Assembly: GCA_032622095.1 (NCBI GenBank)
Contig: CP136062.1
Location: 135,510,960-135,574,959, forward strand
Length of the DNA stretch: 64,000 bases
DNA from: Siphonodentalium dalli
Taxonomy: Eukaryota > Mollusca > Scaphopoda > Gadilida > Siphonodentaliidae
Direction: 5' to 3'
Below the pieces are notes generated by a model, which saw only the letters and a list, made by a program, of their open reading frames with translations, was not told where the DNA came from and made no database searches. A program made the translations under genes and the position numbers. Position 1 is the stretch's first letter. Every line of letters starts with the position of its first letter. Shown here one piece after another: positions 46,807-58,690 of the stretch.

Positions 46807-47664
46807 TAGTTGGACTAGGGATGCCCGAAGCACCAAAGGCCAAGGGGGGGGCAAACCAATCAGGTGGGCACTGTTCGGTTGTCCACTGGTCTCCCCTGGG
46901 CCAGGGCAAGGGGGGAAAATGCCCCCACATGCCACCATTCTCCAGCATCCCTGAGTAGGAGGATATTGTGGCACATTGGTGCATATCAGTATCAGTATAT
47001 ACTGTATGGACGACAGTCAGATCGACTGACAATGTAAAATATTAAGCCAAATTTGCTTTGTGGGAAGTCTCAGACGAGGAAAAAATGAGGAATTGGTAAT
47101 TGATGGGTGAACCACTTCTTTCACAAAGGATAAAAAATGTTGGCATAAGTTTGTTCATGTTATTATTTTTACATAGTCCCTATATACACACAGGTTCATT
47201 CACATTAAGTAAGTCAAGCTGCAATTGTTGTTGCAAGGCTAATGTGTTTGTGTTAGTGGAAAGCCTTTTCTTAAGAGCGGCACCTGAATAGGTTTATGTT
47301 GGGCCAAATCTGCCTGAATATTTCCTCTTTCACAAGGGAAATCTTGGGATCTCGGAACCAGCTGGTTGCTTAATCAAAACACTGAGAGATTTACTAGTGC
47401 ATCGCAGTCACTTAGACTTGCGGATAAAAGACATTAGTTTAGATGGAGATTATAAAAGAAACATTAATTGATGGTAGCTTTGATTGTTGACAGAAGCCTC
47501 CTTTTTCTGGCTTTTCTGTTTCTACAACCTGGTGTATCTTTAACCCTGTTTCTAAACTGTTCACTTAACCCTTTGATTTCCAGGGGCCGATCTCATTGGC
47601 TCTAAACCTACAAAATAAGTCTGTTAAAGAATATAAGAATAAATTATTAAAATTGTAAAAAATG
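46807..47664. other. Unassigned DNA, including a G/C-run patch
   Basis: 46815-46955 is bounded by AGGGATGC and GCATCCCT and contains two G-runs. It may be another small element of about 145 bases, but I cannot prove its ends. No gene was seen. Confidence 0.35.
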
Positions 47665-47885
47665 AGCCAACACACATACCTGTACATGTATTATAGCAAT
47701 CAAGAAATGGTTAGAATACAACTTCAGGGCCTTGCCCTGTTAAAGTGATTTGTAATCATCTTGCACCATATAAAACTAGACATAGTAATTTCTTAATTTG
47801 ATCATCTCCCGGGGATAATAAAGGTTAGAGTCTCCACATCCTGTCTTAATGAACAATCTGATTTGCTACAACACCACTTTAAAAT
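47665..47885 (+). repeat. 220 bp duplication, partner of 45300-45520
   Basis: This is the inverted partner described at 45300-45520. The head CAATCAAGAAATGGTTAGAA belongs to a wider dispersed family with copies near 52480, 57520, 57735, 58405 and 58585. Confidence 0.75.
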
Positions 47886-47897
47886 ATTCCTCTTTAA

Positions 47898-48289
47898 CCC
47901 TTTACCCAACAGAAGGGCCCTGTGCCAATGCATTCTCTTATATATGCGAGTCGACCATAGGTCGCCTCGTATATATAAGAGAATGCATTGGCTTAACACA
48001 TTAAAAATTATAAAATTGTTAAAGAATGTAAGAAAAAATGGTAAAAAGTGTTAAAAAAAGATTTTTTTTAAGCCAATGCATTCTCTTATATATGCGAGGC
48101 GACCTATGGTCGACTCGCATATATAAGAGAATGCATTGGCACAGGGTATAACTGTAACTATCACAATGTGGTCAAGGAGCCAGTTCCAATGATATCCATA
48201 TTTGTATGGTTCTATTGAGACAGACCGAAGATATTTTAGGCTGTTGAAGCTTTATTTGGCCGGTTTTGGCCGGTTTGTTGGGTAAAGGG
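47898..48289. mobile_element. TTAA MITE with CCCTTTACCCAACA ends
   Basis: TTAA at 47894-47897 and 48290-48293 is duplicated exactly. The inverted ends CCCTTTACCCAACA are perfect. The inside is two long palindromes, TGCATTCTCTTATATATGCG..CGACC..GGTCG, separated by an AT-rich spacer. The ends differ from family F1 while the inside is the same, so it is a subfamily with exchanged termini. Confidence 0.9.
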
Positions 48290-48293
48290 TTAA

Positions 48294-49828
48294 ATGACAA
48301 TATAAAAATGCAGTTTGAGATGATGTTCTGTAATTCTTACCATTATGCAGAGTATGAAAGACATACTGTGCCTCCTTGGTGGAGGACAAGAGGGGCACTT
48401 GCCCCCTCTTTCGCCTACTCTGGCTTCTCTGAGCATTGTCATAATGAATTGGAAGAACAGAGAGAAGGCCCCAATATTCAACGACAGCCATTTCCTTTGC
48501 ACTCGGGAAATACATGTAACCTCCATAATTAGAAACCATATTTGTGCAATGCTAAAATACACGACTCTGGTGTACAGGCACTGACCTTGACTTGTTGACG
48601 TACAGAACATAATTTATTCACTGCCTGACAGTACCAAACTTTATCATGAATTAAATAGTGATAAATAGCAAATAATTATTTCAAGTTTAACAGAAAAGTC
48701 ACCTAGTCAACAAACATACCCCCCCCCCCATAGTATTGCACATGATCAATCAGGTATTGAAATAGTCTGGCAGATATTGTGTCTATTTATGGAAGAGGTT
48801 ATTTCTGAGTGAAGCAGAAATTGCTAAGTCCTTGTTGCTATAAAATAATAGAGAGATATAACATATTGCAGAGAGATGAAATATCCCATGTCACCCTGTA
48901 GGTTGTTTCCTGAGTTCACTTATTCCTGTGAGCTGAGGCCTGCCAACGGTCCCTCAATATAACTTGCTGGTATCAGACAGCCATCTCCAAGGTGGCATTT
49001 TCATAGGCTATCCCTATGTTACATGGAATTTTTACGCCTGGGAAGAGCCTCATTTGCTCCACTGATCAAAGCGATAGACTCCCTGATTTTTTGACAAGGG
49101 GTAATTTACTCTCCCATGTTCAAGAGATAATAGCCATGAAGCCGCAGAAGAATGCAGGTTTGCAGACAAAGCACACTCAAACTATGGAGGACATTCTGGA
49201 AATGACGGAATTATCAAAATACTGACATAATTTATGAGATTCGTTTCAGGACTTAAATAACATGGAGATGACTGGGATGAAGTAACAGGCATTTAGCAGA
49301 CATTCCCAGGATGCAATTGGTCCTATCTATGTAATGAGCCTCTTATATTAGCAGAGACAGGCAAGAAATGACTCTTGTGATTTTGGTTCCTGTGCTTTCT
49401 GTAGCAGAGATACTGTTACTTCTAGTATTCCACATTCTTACTGTTTATACTAATTCAGCATTTAGGCCACAGTTAATAATTCATCTGTTTAACGTCAATC
49501 TGTAATCTTCATAACATACAACTGTACACTTACCAGAAAATTTATGGTTCCATTACTCCAACACAACATATTACAATTATTAAAGTCTAATCTCACATTC
49601 ATATTACAATTGGCTTCGTACAACTCAACAAAGTGACCTTATTTTACCTAACTTGGATTTAAATGTTTTCTTTGGCCTTGTGAGAAAATACAGACTGAAT
49701 GTATTAAATATATGAATAAGATGAATTTAAAATTGAATTGTCAGGGAATTACTCCAAAAACAGATCGATTATTACAACTATTTACAAAACTTCTATGTCC
49801 AATAACACCTTGTGACACAAAATATATA
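48294..49828. other. Unassigned DNA
   Basis: Frames up to 106 codons occur on both strands around 48252-48610 without domain evidence. A C-run lies at 48719-48729. No gene or transposon termini were recognised. Confidence 0.35.
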
Positions 49829-50061
49829 CAGTAGTGCTCTAAATAATCGGCTCCTTAACTACAGCAGAATTATGGGTATTTTTCAGGATTTAGTCGGAAA
49901 TATGGCTTGTTGCCATTCATCGGAAAACTCTCAGTGAGAGCTTTCCGATGAATGGCAACAAGCCATATTTACGGAAACAAGCCACATTTCCGAGTAAATC
50001 CTGAAAAGTTACCTATAATTCTGCAGTGATTAAGGAGTCGATTATTTAGAGCATATTATTG
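49829..50061. mobile_element. Hairpin MITE CAGTAGTGCT, partly duplicated tip
   Basis: TA borders both sides. The arms match the family, and ACGGAAACAAGCCACATTTC is an extra partial copy of the tip near 49970. Confidence 0.82.
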
Positions 50062-50511
50062 TATGCTGTTTTATCAGTGCAACAACTGGTCATCTAATCT
50101 TCCTCAAATGATATGTTATTTCTTTGCTATGATTGAAAAGCTGATGTATTGACAATATTGTGTATGTTATTTTATTTTTGTTATGCTAAATTGTATTCCT
50201 GTTATATGACATACACCATTGAATAGTGGTCAGTCAATATAATTCTATTCTATTCTAAATGAATGATGCTAAACTAATAACTAGTTAATCAAGGCCTTAT
50301 GGATTGGGAGCTGACAGGTCATTTTATCAACTCATTCCCAATCACATACAAAATGTATCACACAACTTATGTTATAGGGCCCCCATTTATAATAGTTGTC
50401 AATATGACATATCTTTGATCAGTTTTATAAGACATGCTCATTTGTCGCTTTTATTAGTGATATTAGTACAATTGAACTGAGGTTATTGTGACATGCTCAC
50501 AATTCCTGCTA
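50062..50511. other. Unassigned DNA between two hairpin MITEs
   Basis: A short TCTATTCTATTC tract lies near 50243-50257. No gene was seen. Confidence 0.4.
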
Positions 50512-50710
50512 CAGTAATGCTCTAATTAATCGACTCCTTAACCACAGCAGAATTATGGGTAACTTTTCAGGATTTAGTCGGAAATATGGCTTGTTACCAT
50601 TCATCGGAAAGCTCTCAGTGAATGGCAACAAGCCATATTTACGACTAAATCCTGAAAAGTTACCCATAATTCTGCTGTGGTTAAGGAGTCGATTATTTAG
50701 AGCATTACTG
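50512..50710. mobile_element. Hairpin MITE CAGTAATGCT, full-length copy
   Basis: TA borders both sides. The arms are near-perfect, and the tip loses one GAGAGCTTTCC segment. A reading frame of about 96 codons runs through it but only translates the repeat. Confidence 0.88.
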
Positions 50711-51452
50711 TATTTTTGTTGGAAACTGGTGCAGAGTTTAGATCAGTTTACAGGGTTTCCGCTAGTGTCCAAGTGTATGGTCCGTATGATCTGCTTCTTC
50801 TTCGTTTCATTGCTACTTATATACACAATATTGCACCGTGCATGAATCAAGGGTTTAAGGGTTCTGAATATATGCATTACTAGTAAGGATTTGTTTACAT
50901 TTTGAGGCTGGGTCACCATCAATTAATGAGTGAAAAACAACCCACTCTGACAAGCTGTTCCAATCTTTAACAGTTCTGGGTTTGAAGCTGAATCTGTAGG
51001 TGTCTGAGTCTGCTCTGGGTCTGATGAAATGCAGTGCAACATCACTGATCTACATTAGATAGACCTATGCAAAATTTTTAATTTCATGTCCAGAAATCGC
51101 ACATTTCCTCACACCAAATAAGCTTGGAGAAATAAATATTCAGTGGAATTTGAGATAAAAAAAATAGATAGCATACATGTATATGGCTGAAGCAGTGTTG
51201 ACATGTTTTTTGGGCAGAATTGGATTTAGCCAATCACAATGCCCATTCCATTCACACTAGGGTAGAGAGCTGTTTCGATGCCATTTGGAGTCAGATTCTT
51301 TTTTATGTAAATTGTGGCTTGCCAATAGACAAATTGTTGTGTACCAACAGTGATCTGGTGCATTTTGTGGCACTGGTGACTGCTGATCCGAAATAAAAGA
51401 CAACCACAGCCTACCAAAACTCAAATGGCATTTCTAATATTTTTTCCACTCC
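50711..51452. other. Unassigned DNA with a solitary hAT end
   Basis: CAGGGTTTCCGCTAG at about 50750-50764 equals the terminus of the hAT element at 23170-24018, but no second end follows. Nothing else was recognised. Confidence 0.45.
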
Positions 51453-51860
51453 CACTGACGTGAGGCACATTGTATTCATTAGAATGCAAGCCATTGAATA
51501 CACATTAGTGTATACATGTACCTCTAGTGGAATACAAGCCGGGAATTACTCTTGTTGACGTTGACGCCAAGAGAAAGATGACGTACATTAGGTCAACGAT
51601 CTGCTTCGGGTGAAGCCCCGATCATTACTGGTTATTCATCAGAGTTAAATCACAATAAAGGTACTATTGTATCAATGAAGCTGACAGTAATGCATTTAAT
51701 TTATCTGACACAACAGTGTAATAAATACAGAACACAACTTGCATCATAATTTTGAATCGTTTATTGAACTCATTGGACGGCACATAGTTAAATTACATAT
51801 CCTTGCGCCATCCGTAACTCATTTGATAAAAGAATCTTGATTAAGATGCGCGTTGTATTC
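51453..51860 (+). repeat. Dispersed repeat of about 400 bp, partner of 1780-2160
   Basis: Aligned blocks in order: CACTGACGTGAGGCACATTG, TTGTTGACGTTGACGCC, CATTACTGGTTATTCATC, TATCAATGAAGCTGACAGT, ACACAACTTGCATCATAATT, TTGATTAAGATGCGCG. The + strand here corresponds to the - strand of the other copy. Confidence 0.75.
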
Positions 51861-53009
51861 AGTCTATGTCTTATACTATAGTATTAGGCTGTGCACATGT
51901 GGGTCCAAATAAGGCATTTTAATACGACTCATATTCTTCTTGCCACAAATTAGTTTCGCACTATACAAACTATACAAACTAGATTTTTGTTCGTACATGA
52001 GCCAGGACAACTAGATAGCCTGTTACATGAGTCGAGGCAACTCGGTTAGCTGGGATACCTCGGTTTGATGTGCACAAAACTAGAGCTCCGTCAATTAGTG
52101 CATCACAACATTAACACTAATTTTGCAAGCGATGTGAACAGTCACTAACGAACGTCACTCACATTCTATTGGCTAACGTCATGTCATGTCACACAACGAA
52201 TCGTGTATCGTTCCAGGCTTTCATCCCAGCTAAGCATCCCAGCTAGCTGGGATAACTCGCTGTTACATGAGTTGAGTTGTCCCAGCTAAACGAGTTGTCA
52301 CGGATAGGCATAGGATAGGCTTGCCGAGTTGGCATGGCATACATGTATGTAACAGCACACCATCATTTTAGTGAGAAAGCACTGGAGACCGGGGCAACCG
52401 GCAATCTGAGTCGTCCCATGTAGTTTAACAAGCTTCTAAATGTACTGAATAAAGCCAGTTTTTTTAAGCCACACAAATAATATTGTAATCAAGAAATGAT
52501 AAATATATCTAGTCACCAATTCATGCCCATCTGAATGTACAAATCCAATAGAAGTATATGAGTCATTATCAATTTTGGCGGATATTTCAGTCGGGTAAAA
52601 AATGAAAAAAATAAGTTGGTAGAACACGTAATTTGGTGATCTGAACCCGATGGGTCCAAACCACTGGCCATTCAAAATAACTCCCTTGGAATCATATGAC
52701 TTAGCATTTTTAAATGTCATTATTCCCCGTGTTACAGGGAGGACATCCAACTTACATTACAGACAACAGTCGTTACAGGATAGACACTTTGAGCATACCG
52801 GTGTGGCTGATATCACACTAAACGACCAATATATCGCATTTCGAGTATAACGCAACACTATAATACAATTCCGCAGTCTGTCGTGTATAATGCAACATGG
52901 ATATGGTTATTTCATAAATTACTGTGGGATTTCAAATGTCATATGTTACATTAAAGACAGATGTGTTACACAATATACGTAACCTGTGCATTTGGACTCT
53001 TCCAGTTCC
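51861..53009. other. Unassigned DNA with short repeated phrases
   Basis: GTTACATGAGT occurs near 52021 and 52262, and AGCTGGGATA near 52050 and 52247, in direct order. TCCCAGCTAA occurs inverted near 52275. It may be the remains of an element with ends near 52000 and 52300. 52480-52560 resembles the dispersed CAATCAAGAAATG family. Confidence 0.35.
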
Positions 53010-53017
53010 ATGTCGAG

Positions 53018-53968
53018 TAGGGACCGACGAAGCTTCGAGATTCGATTCGATTTCGAATCTTACGTTCCGATTCGATTCGATTCAAAAGCGGTCGTGTGAT
53101 TTGGGATATTTCGAATCGTTGTATAAAAGTCCTTTATCGCCTGCAGTATCTTTAAAAATGTTCATTATATCCCCAATACGTAACCTGAATCTCCCTCCGC
53201 GACCATCTGCGACCTCTGTGGTCTAACATGTATATATAGGTTTCCCAATAACCCACTGCACATAGGCTTCCCAGTCCCAGTGGTGGTTACTCGCGGACGC
53301 GGAAAGTCGGCGGGTTACTCATACAACAACATATAGCCATATAGGTCGGTGATCGGTGATGGTTCACGTCACGTTTTCAGCACGGTTGGACCAAAATGAC
53401 TCACTTGGTTGATCCGACGAAAAGGTCCACATTGGGATTCTATAGTTCCCGTGATCCTGTTTGGCGTTTGCGTATGCGCCAATCCCAAGTCAGAATGCGC
53501 AATTCTGATATCGCTCGTGCATGCTGCCATGCATGCGACAGGGCGAGGCATACATGCGCAGAATCGTTTACGATTATAATGACTCGCACCATGCAAACGG
53601 AAACTATTCTGCGCATGTGTGCCTCGCATAGACTAGTGGCAGTGTTACTGTGTAAACAAACAAAAACTATGAACTAACATGCCATTCTCATATTAAACTA
53701 AATGTTGATCATATACCATGTCATAAAACTATAGTTTAATGAACCTCCATCGTCACTTCGTAAGCTTCGCGTTATCTCCCAGACGTTATAAAATCGTCTT
53801 GACATTTGCCCTCATTTTGCTCATACCTCCCACCGACATGTACCGCAAATCTTCTAAAGTGTCGGCAAAAAAAAGATTCGATTCGAGATTCGATTCGATT
53901 TCGAATCATCATCATGATTCGATTCGAGATTCGATTCGATGTTGAAATTGCCGATTCGTATGTCCCTA
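53018..53968 (+). mobile_element. hAT element with TAGGGAC ends and perfect 8 bp duplication
   Basis: ATGTCGAG is directly repeated at 53010-53017 and 53969-53976. The ends TAGGGACCGACGAA and TAGGGACATACGAA (complement strand) match at 12 of 14 bases. ATTCGATTCGA-type arrays lie next to both ends (53038-53085 and 53876-53941), as in the element at 38293-39527. The middle is relatively GC-rich, with palindromic GCATGCTGCCATGCATGC near 53518. No transposase frame was recognised in 951 bases. Confidence 0.92.
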
Positions 53969-53976
53969 ATGTCGAG

Positions 53977-55560
53977 GAAGGAAGAGCAGTTTAATATATT
54001 TGGAAGCTCACTTGTTAAAGAGTTTCTGTCAAATACCCCTTCTCTTGTCACACAAACGATATGTGGGCTTTTATTGTTTCATGAAATACTTTTTTCATAA
54101 TTGTTTTATTCGACACAAAGCACGATGAAAATGGGATATTGATCCAACAAAACAGAAGGAAAAAGTATGGCTGAAATGAAGAATTCACCATACAGAATGA
54201 AGTTTGTGGAGACAATATATAGTGCGCTCCGCTGCCTTCTGCACACACACCAGTCCTGGAGCATGTACTAGCGATGTACACAGGGGCGTAGGAAGCTATA
54301 AATATTGGGTGGGGGGGGGGTAATCGGGGGGCGTACGAAAGTGAAATATTAAGGGCCACAGCCACAGGCTGGAGATGGGGAGAGCTCGAGAGGGGTGTCG
54401 ATACCCTCTCTTCGGTGGTGGTCCGGGGGAACTCCCCCAGGAAATTTTTCTGAATTTAAAACCCTCAGATCGCATTTCGTTGCATCTGTGACAGCAATTA
54501 CGTTAAATAACCCATTGAGGGAAAATATGGTATTTTAGTTTTTCACCTGTTGTACAAAATAGTATGGAGATCATTTTTGACTCTCATAAGCGCGTGTGTA
54601 CAAATGGAGCAGTCTTCCACGAAAACATGACATATGTTTATACTTACATAATTATATATTCACTACTCAGCTTTCCCAGCCTAATCCATAGTAGTAGTGC
54701 ATGTAACTGAAAGATGGCCTCGATAAAGCAGGCAGATTCGCCATTTAAGCAGTGCCAAAGTACTAGCTGTGATGAAGCGTAGCTTACCTTCGATGGTCTG
54801 GTTTCCGTATTTACTCTTCAAATAATTTCATATAGGGCACTCGACTCTCACGCAGAGATGCACACAAACGGAAGCACTAAGATCAACCATCGTGTCCAAA
54901 ACAGGCTAAAGAAGAGAGAACAGAATGTGTGCAAATGGTAATTTGAAATATGTTTCACGGAAAACACTAAACTAATCACAACTATGGCTATCTTCCAAAC
55001 TTGTGCACATATGGCCTTTACAATATCTTTATAATGTCTCACTGACATTTGAAACTTTAATAGTAAGCAGTATGTGAAACCTTTAAATATACGGGGAAAC
55101 TAAGAAAATATACTCGGCCAACAATCTTTCATAAATTCCAACTTTACTCAGTAATTCATTACATATTGGCATAATTCCTTTATGACCTATACTGTTCTGT
55201 GAATTATCTGCACATATTGCTTTGGCCATGCAAAGAAATGTGCATTCTTCTAATTTATGTACCTTATGCAGTTTATGAACAACTCATATCACCCGAAACA
55301 TTATGCGTGTCTAGATGGCCCCCGTTGGGATGCCCATCCTGAAAATTGCATCCCTTGGACTGGTATTTTCCAACAGACTCCCCCTCCTAAGATTGGAAAA
55401 TTTTCAACTGAAATTATTAGCAACAAAGCAACAAAAATTACTGGTTGGAAAATCAAACAATGAGAACAATTTCAACCTATATGTGGTGCAATATTTCCAA
55501 CTAATATTCTGTCATGTATTCTGTCAGGCATGAAACTTCAAACTTTTTACCAAAGTTGAC
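53977..55560. other. Unassigned DNA with a G-rich patch
   Basis: CAGGGGCGTAGGAAG (near 54281) followed by a G-run resembles a hAT-like element end, but no matching opposite end was found. Other frames lack support. Confidence 0.35.
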
Positions 55561-56230
55561 CCCCCCCCTGTTGACACTTCCCTATATTCAAGACATAGTT
55601 TGGTAACTCAATTGGTATTCAATTATGACATATTTATTGATACATTCAACTAGACATGACACATTCGTCAATAATCACTTCGCAAACACCTTAAATCGTC
55701 AACTTCCCTTTGCTGTCAATGATATCTGTCGTACCCTCCTGTTTACTCTCTACAGCAGTTTCACACTGTCTCGTCCACACCCTCAACCTGGTGTTTCCCT
55801 TCGATTTCAATATATGTCTTCTCCACCTCTTCATGCTCTACTTCCGTTTCACAACAATCCTCATCTACACAATATTATCAACCTGCTTCTCCAATGACAT
55901 CTGTCTTAACCACCCATTTTACAAGCCTGTTCACTCTCTACTGCAGTCGATCTCGTGACATATCTATACATGTAGTTCTCCGCACTCTCGATTTACATGA
56001 TAATCCATCTGTATACCACTTTCCTCGAAACTGTCCTAATAGCATACTCACTATCTACTGCAGTCTCCGGACATGTCTCATCAATACTCTCCATCTCCAT
56101 CTGCATACCACTTTCCTTGACAACAGTTTACTTTCTCACTCACTTTCACAATATCTCTAGTTCCTGTCGTCTCGTCCACAAAAACAACTTCCTCTCTTTC
56201 TCGACATATATATGACCTATGTGCACACTC
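55561..56230 (+). repeat. Pyrimidine-rich degenerate tract
   Basis: The + strand is strongly C and T rich. Phrases such as ACTCTCTACTGCAGTC recur near 55741, 55929 and 56049, with CATACCACTTTCC near 56015 and 56101. Open frames in two phases (up to 90 codons) reflect the skewed composition. A decayed tandem repeat is more likely than an exon. Confidence 0.5.
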
Positions 56231-57489
56231 TCAGTTTTATCACACAATTAGGCTATTTTGCGAGCAAATTTGTATTACTGCAACAAATAAACCTTCTAAC
56301 ATACTCTGGTCTTGTAGCACATTTTGTACTTAATGTAACGAACACGTGATCTAATCGTGAATTAAACAGTAACTAATCATAACTAACTTATCTATGCTTG
56401 CCCACCATATTACACCCAAATATAGCCATTGCCACTAATTTATTATTAGTATAAAGGCGGAAGGTTTTTTCGCCTTACACTATAATACTAAATTAGTGAC
56501 AGCTAATTGTAGTATTTCGCGTAACATTTATTTGTGCTTGAAAATGTATCACTACCATGTTAACTTCGATATTTCCAAATAAGTTTTACACTGCCCATCT
56601 TATAAAATATCTACACAGTAAACTAATGCTGAACAGAATAACAAACGATTTCTAGCTATTACTTACAATAGTATAATCCATGTAACACACTGTCGTCCAT
56701 CGTGTTACTCGCAGAGTATTTCATGAACAAAAGCACCATTTGATACGTCTCACATGTAGAAGATGTATGGTATATTATCATATGTGTTCGTTCATATCAG
56801 AATAAGAGAACGAAGTCGACGAAGTGACTAAAAGCCAATTTTATTCAAAACTAACTAAATTCCAAATCTGCGCACATTTTTGAACTATGTATACCATGTG
56901 TTCTCACTTTTATAAGGCAAGTGATGTAATTTACTATTTACAGGTAGGGCCTATTATTTTGCTCTTATACCACTTCGTTACAGAAGAGACATTGAGTTGA
57001 GGGACAAGATGTAACAAACAAAAAATATGTGGAAATCTTGGATATTGATGGCCTAAGGTTTATTATCATTAAGAGTAATGACCATTGTTCAATTACACAT
57101 GAAAGTTTCCATAAATATTTTGAACAATATCTATAGACGGATGAGCAAACTCGAAATTTTGAAATTGGGACATGAGTTTTAGTGGTAATTCAGCTATAAA
57201 AGTGACGAGTAGGGAGTGAATATACCGCTACACGACAGGTGTACAGTATATATTTTATAGAACTCAATGCGGGCCATATATAATATCATAATTTGTCAGC
57301 ATATATCTTGTCTGGAAGACGTTAGTTTCAAAGGACAAGAATGTGCGCCAAAATTGATAATGACTCATATAGCCATTTCGATCAAAATTGAGACACATGT
57401 GGTAGATTCATGCTCTTTATTGCGCAATGCGCATGTTATACTTTCTTTTTGTGGTGTTTTACACATTAAATTTTACTAACACGAAAACA
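56231..57489. other. Unassigned DNA
   Basis: No gene or repeat partner was recognised. Confidence 0.35.
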
Positions 57490-57870
57490 GTTTTGGTCAG
57501 TAAATGTTGCCACACATATAGCAATCAAGAAATGGTACAACATTCATGCCATGCCCTGCGAAAACGATTTGTACACCTCATGCATCAAATTGCCATTGCC
57601 CATGTAATTATCATTGTTTATGGCAACACACGTACCTCTTATACTGGAACCCAGCAAATACATTCTACCTTACAATAACCGAAACAATTAATTCTTGTTC
57701 AGCAAATATACTGAACGAAGCCACACATATATCATTGCAATCAAGAAGATCAACTCGTGAAGTCATGCCCTGCTAATATGATCTCTAGTTTGCAAATATT
57801 TGTGGCTATCATCTCTGCCCTGTGGCCTCAATTTGTGCCCCCTGGTTTGATGCTGATTTTGTCCCAATGG
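57490..57870 (+). repeat. Segmental duplication, unit 1 (no insertion)
   Basis: It aligns with 58405-58690 plus 59344-59375. Shared phrases are TCATGCATCAAATT, TGTTCAGCAAATATACTGAA, AATATGATCTCTAGTTTGC, and GTGGCTATCATCTCTG.CCTG. At 57826-57850 the text runs uninterrupted (GGCCTCAATTTGTGCCCC) where unit 2 has a hAT MITE. Confidence 0.85.
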
Positions 57871-58134
57871 ATTTGAACCCAACATGAACCAAAATTGGGA
57901 CTAATTTTGAGAATTTCTCTAAGTCCATGTGAACATCTGAATGTACATGTACAAATATAATAGAAATATAGCCATTTAATTAATAAAGAAAAGTGAGAAA
58001 CGTGCTGTAGATATTCATGCTCTTTATGTGGTAATAGACACATTATAATTTTATGTGCTGGTGTCTTACACATTCAATCTTTCAAATACCATCAGTATAT
58101 GAGTATAAGTATATATTATGATGCCACCCACATG

Positions 58135-58337
58135 CAGTAATGCCCTAAATAATCGACTCCTTAACCACAGCAGAATTATGGGTAATTTTTCAGGATTTAG
58201 TCGGAAATATGGCTTGTTGCCATTCATCGGAAAGCGCTCGGTGAGAGCTTTCCGATGAATGGCAACAAGCTAAATCCTGAAAAGTTACCCATATAATTCT
58301 GATGTGGTTAATGAGTCGAATATTTAGGGCATTACTC
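58135..58337. mobile_element. Hairpin MITE CAGTAATGCC, between the duplicated units
   Basis: The full left arm starts CAGTAATGCCCTAAATAATC. The right arm is slightly decayed (a missing CATATTTCCGA and a changed end ATTACTC). The left flank is TG instead of TA. Confidence 0.82.
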
Positions 58338-58338
58338 T

Positions 58339-58400
58339 AACTATCCTCCCCATGCCAATACAAATGTAACATCACACCTAGGGGTTACAAGTGCCCCCCT
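58339..58400 (+). repeat. 60 bp sequence repeated at 61479-61540
   Basis: AACTATCCTCCCCATGCC, TACAAATGTAACATCACACC and TAGNGGTTAC are shared. In both places the sequence starts immediately after a TA-targeting element. Confidence 0.75.
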
Positions 58401-58404
58401 ATAC

Positions 58405-58690
58405 AACAATCAAGAATGGTACAATCTTGGAGTCATGCCTCATGAAAGTGATTGGTACTCTTCATGCATCAAATTCGACATTGCTCATGTGATTGTCATT
58501 TTTTTTTACGGCATCTACCTTACAAATTCCGAAGCAATTCTTGTTCAGCAAATATACTGAATGAAGCCACACAGATATCATTGCAATCAAGAAATGGTAA
58601 ATGGATCTACTGGTGAAGTCATGCCATGTTAATATGATCTCTAGTTTGCCAATATTTGTGGCTATCATCTCTGTCCTGTGGCCTCAATAT
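58405..58690 (+). repeat. Segmental duplication, unit 2 (interrupted by a hAT MITE)
   Basis: This is the partner of 57490-57870. It is cut after CTCAATAT (58683-58690) and continues after the MITE at 59344 with GTGCCCCAGGTTTGATGTTG, matching unit 1's GTGCCCCCTGGTTTGATGCT. Confidence 0.85.

Noticed and set aside
49016-49225. Candidate exon with 69 codons downstream of the CUB exon
   Set aside because: The sequence does not resemble the C-terminal half of a CUB domain, and flanking splice sites are weak.
50555-50845. Frames starting MGNFSGFSRKYGLLPF that recur at several places
   Set aside because: They are translations of the hairpin MITE, not a gene family.
55625-56215. Two-phase open reading region of 80-90 codons
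   Set aside because: The region is pyrimidine-skewed and internally repetitive, and several phases are open at once.
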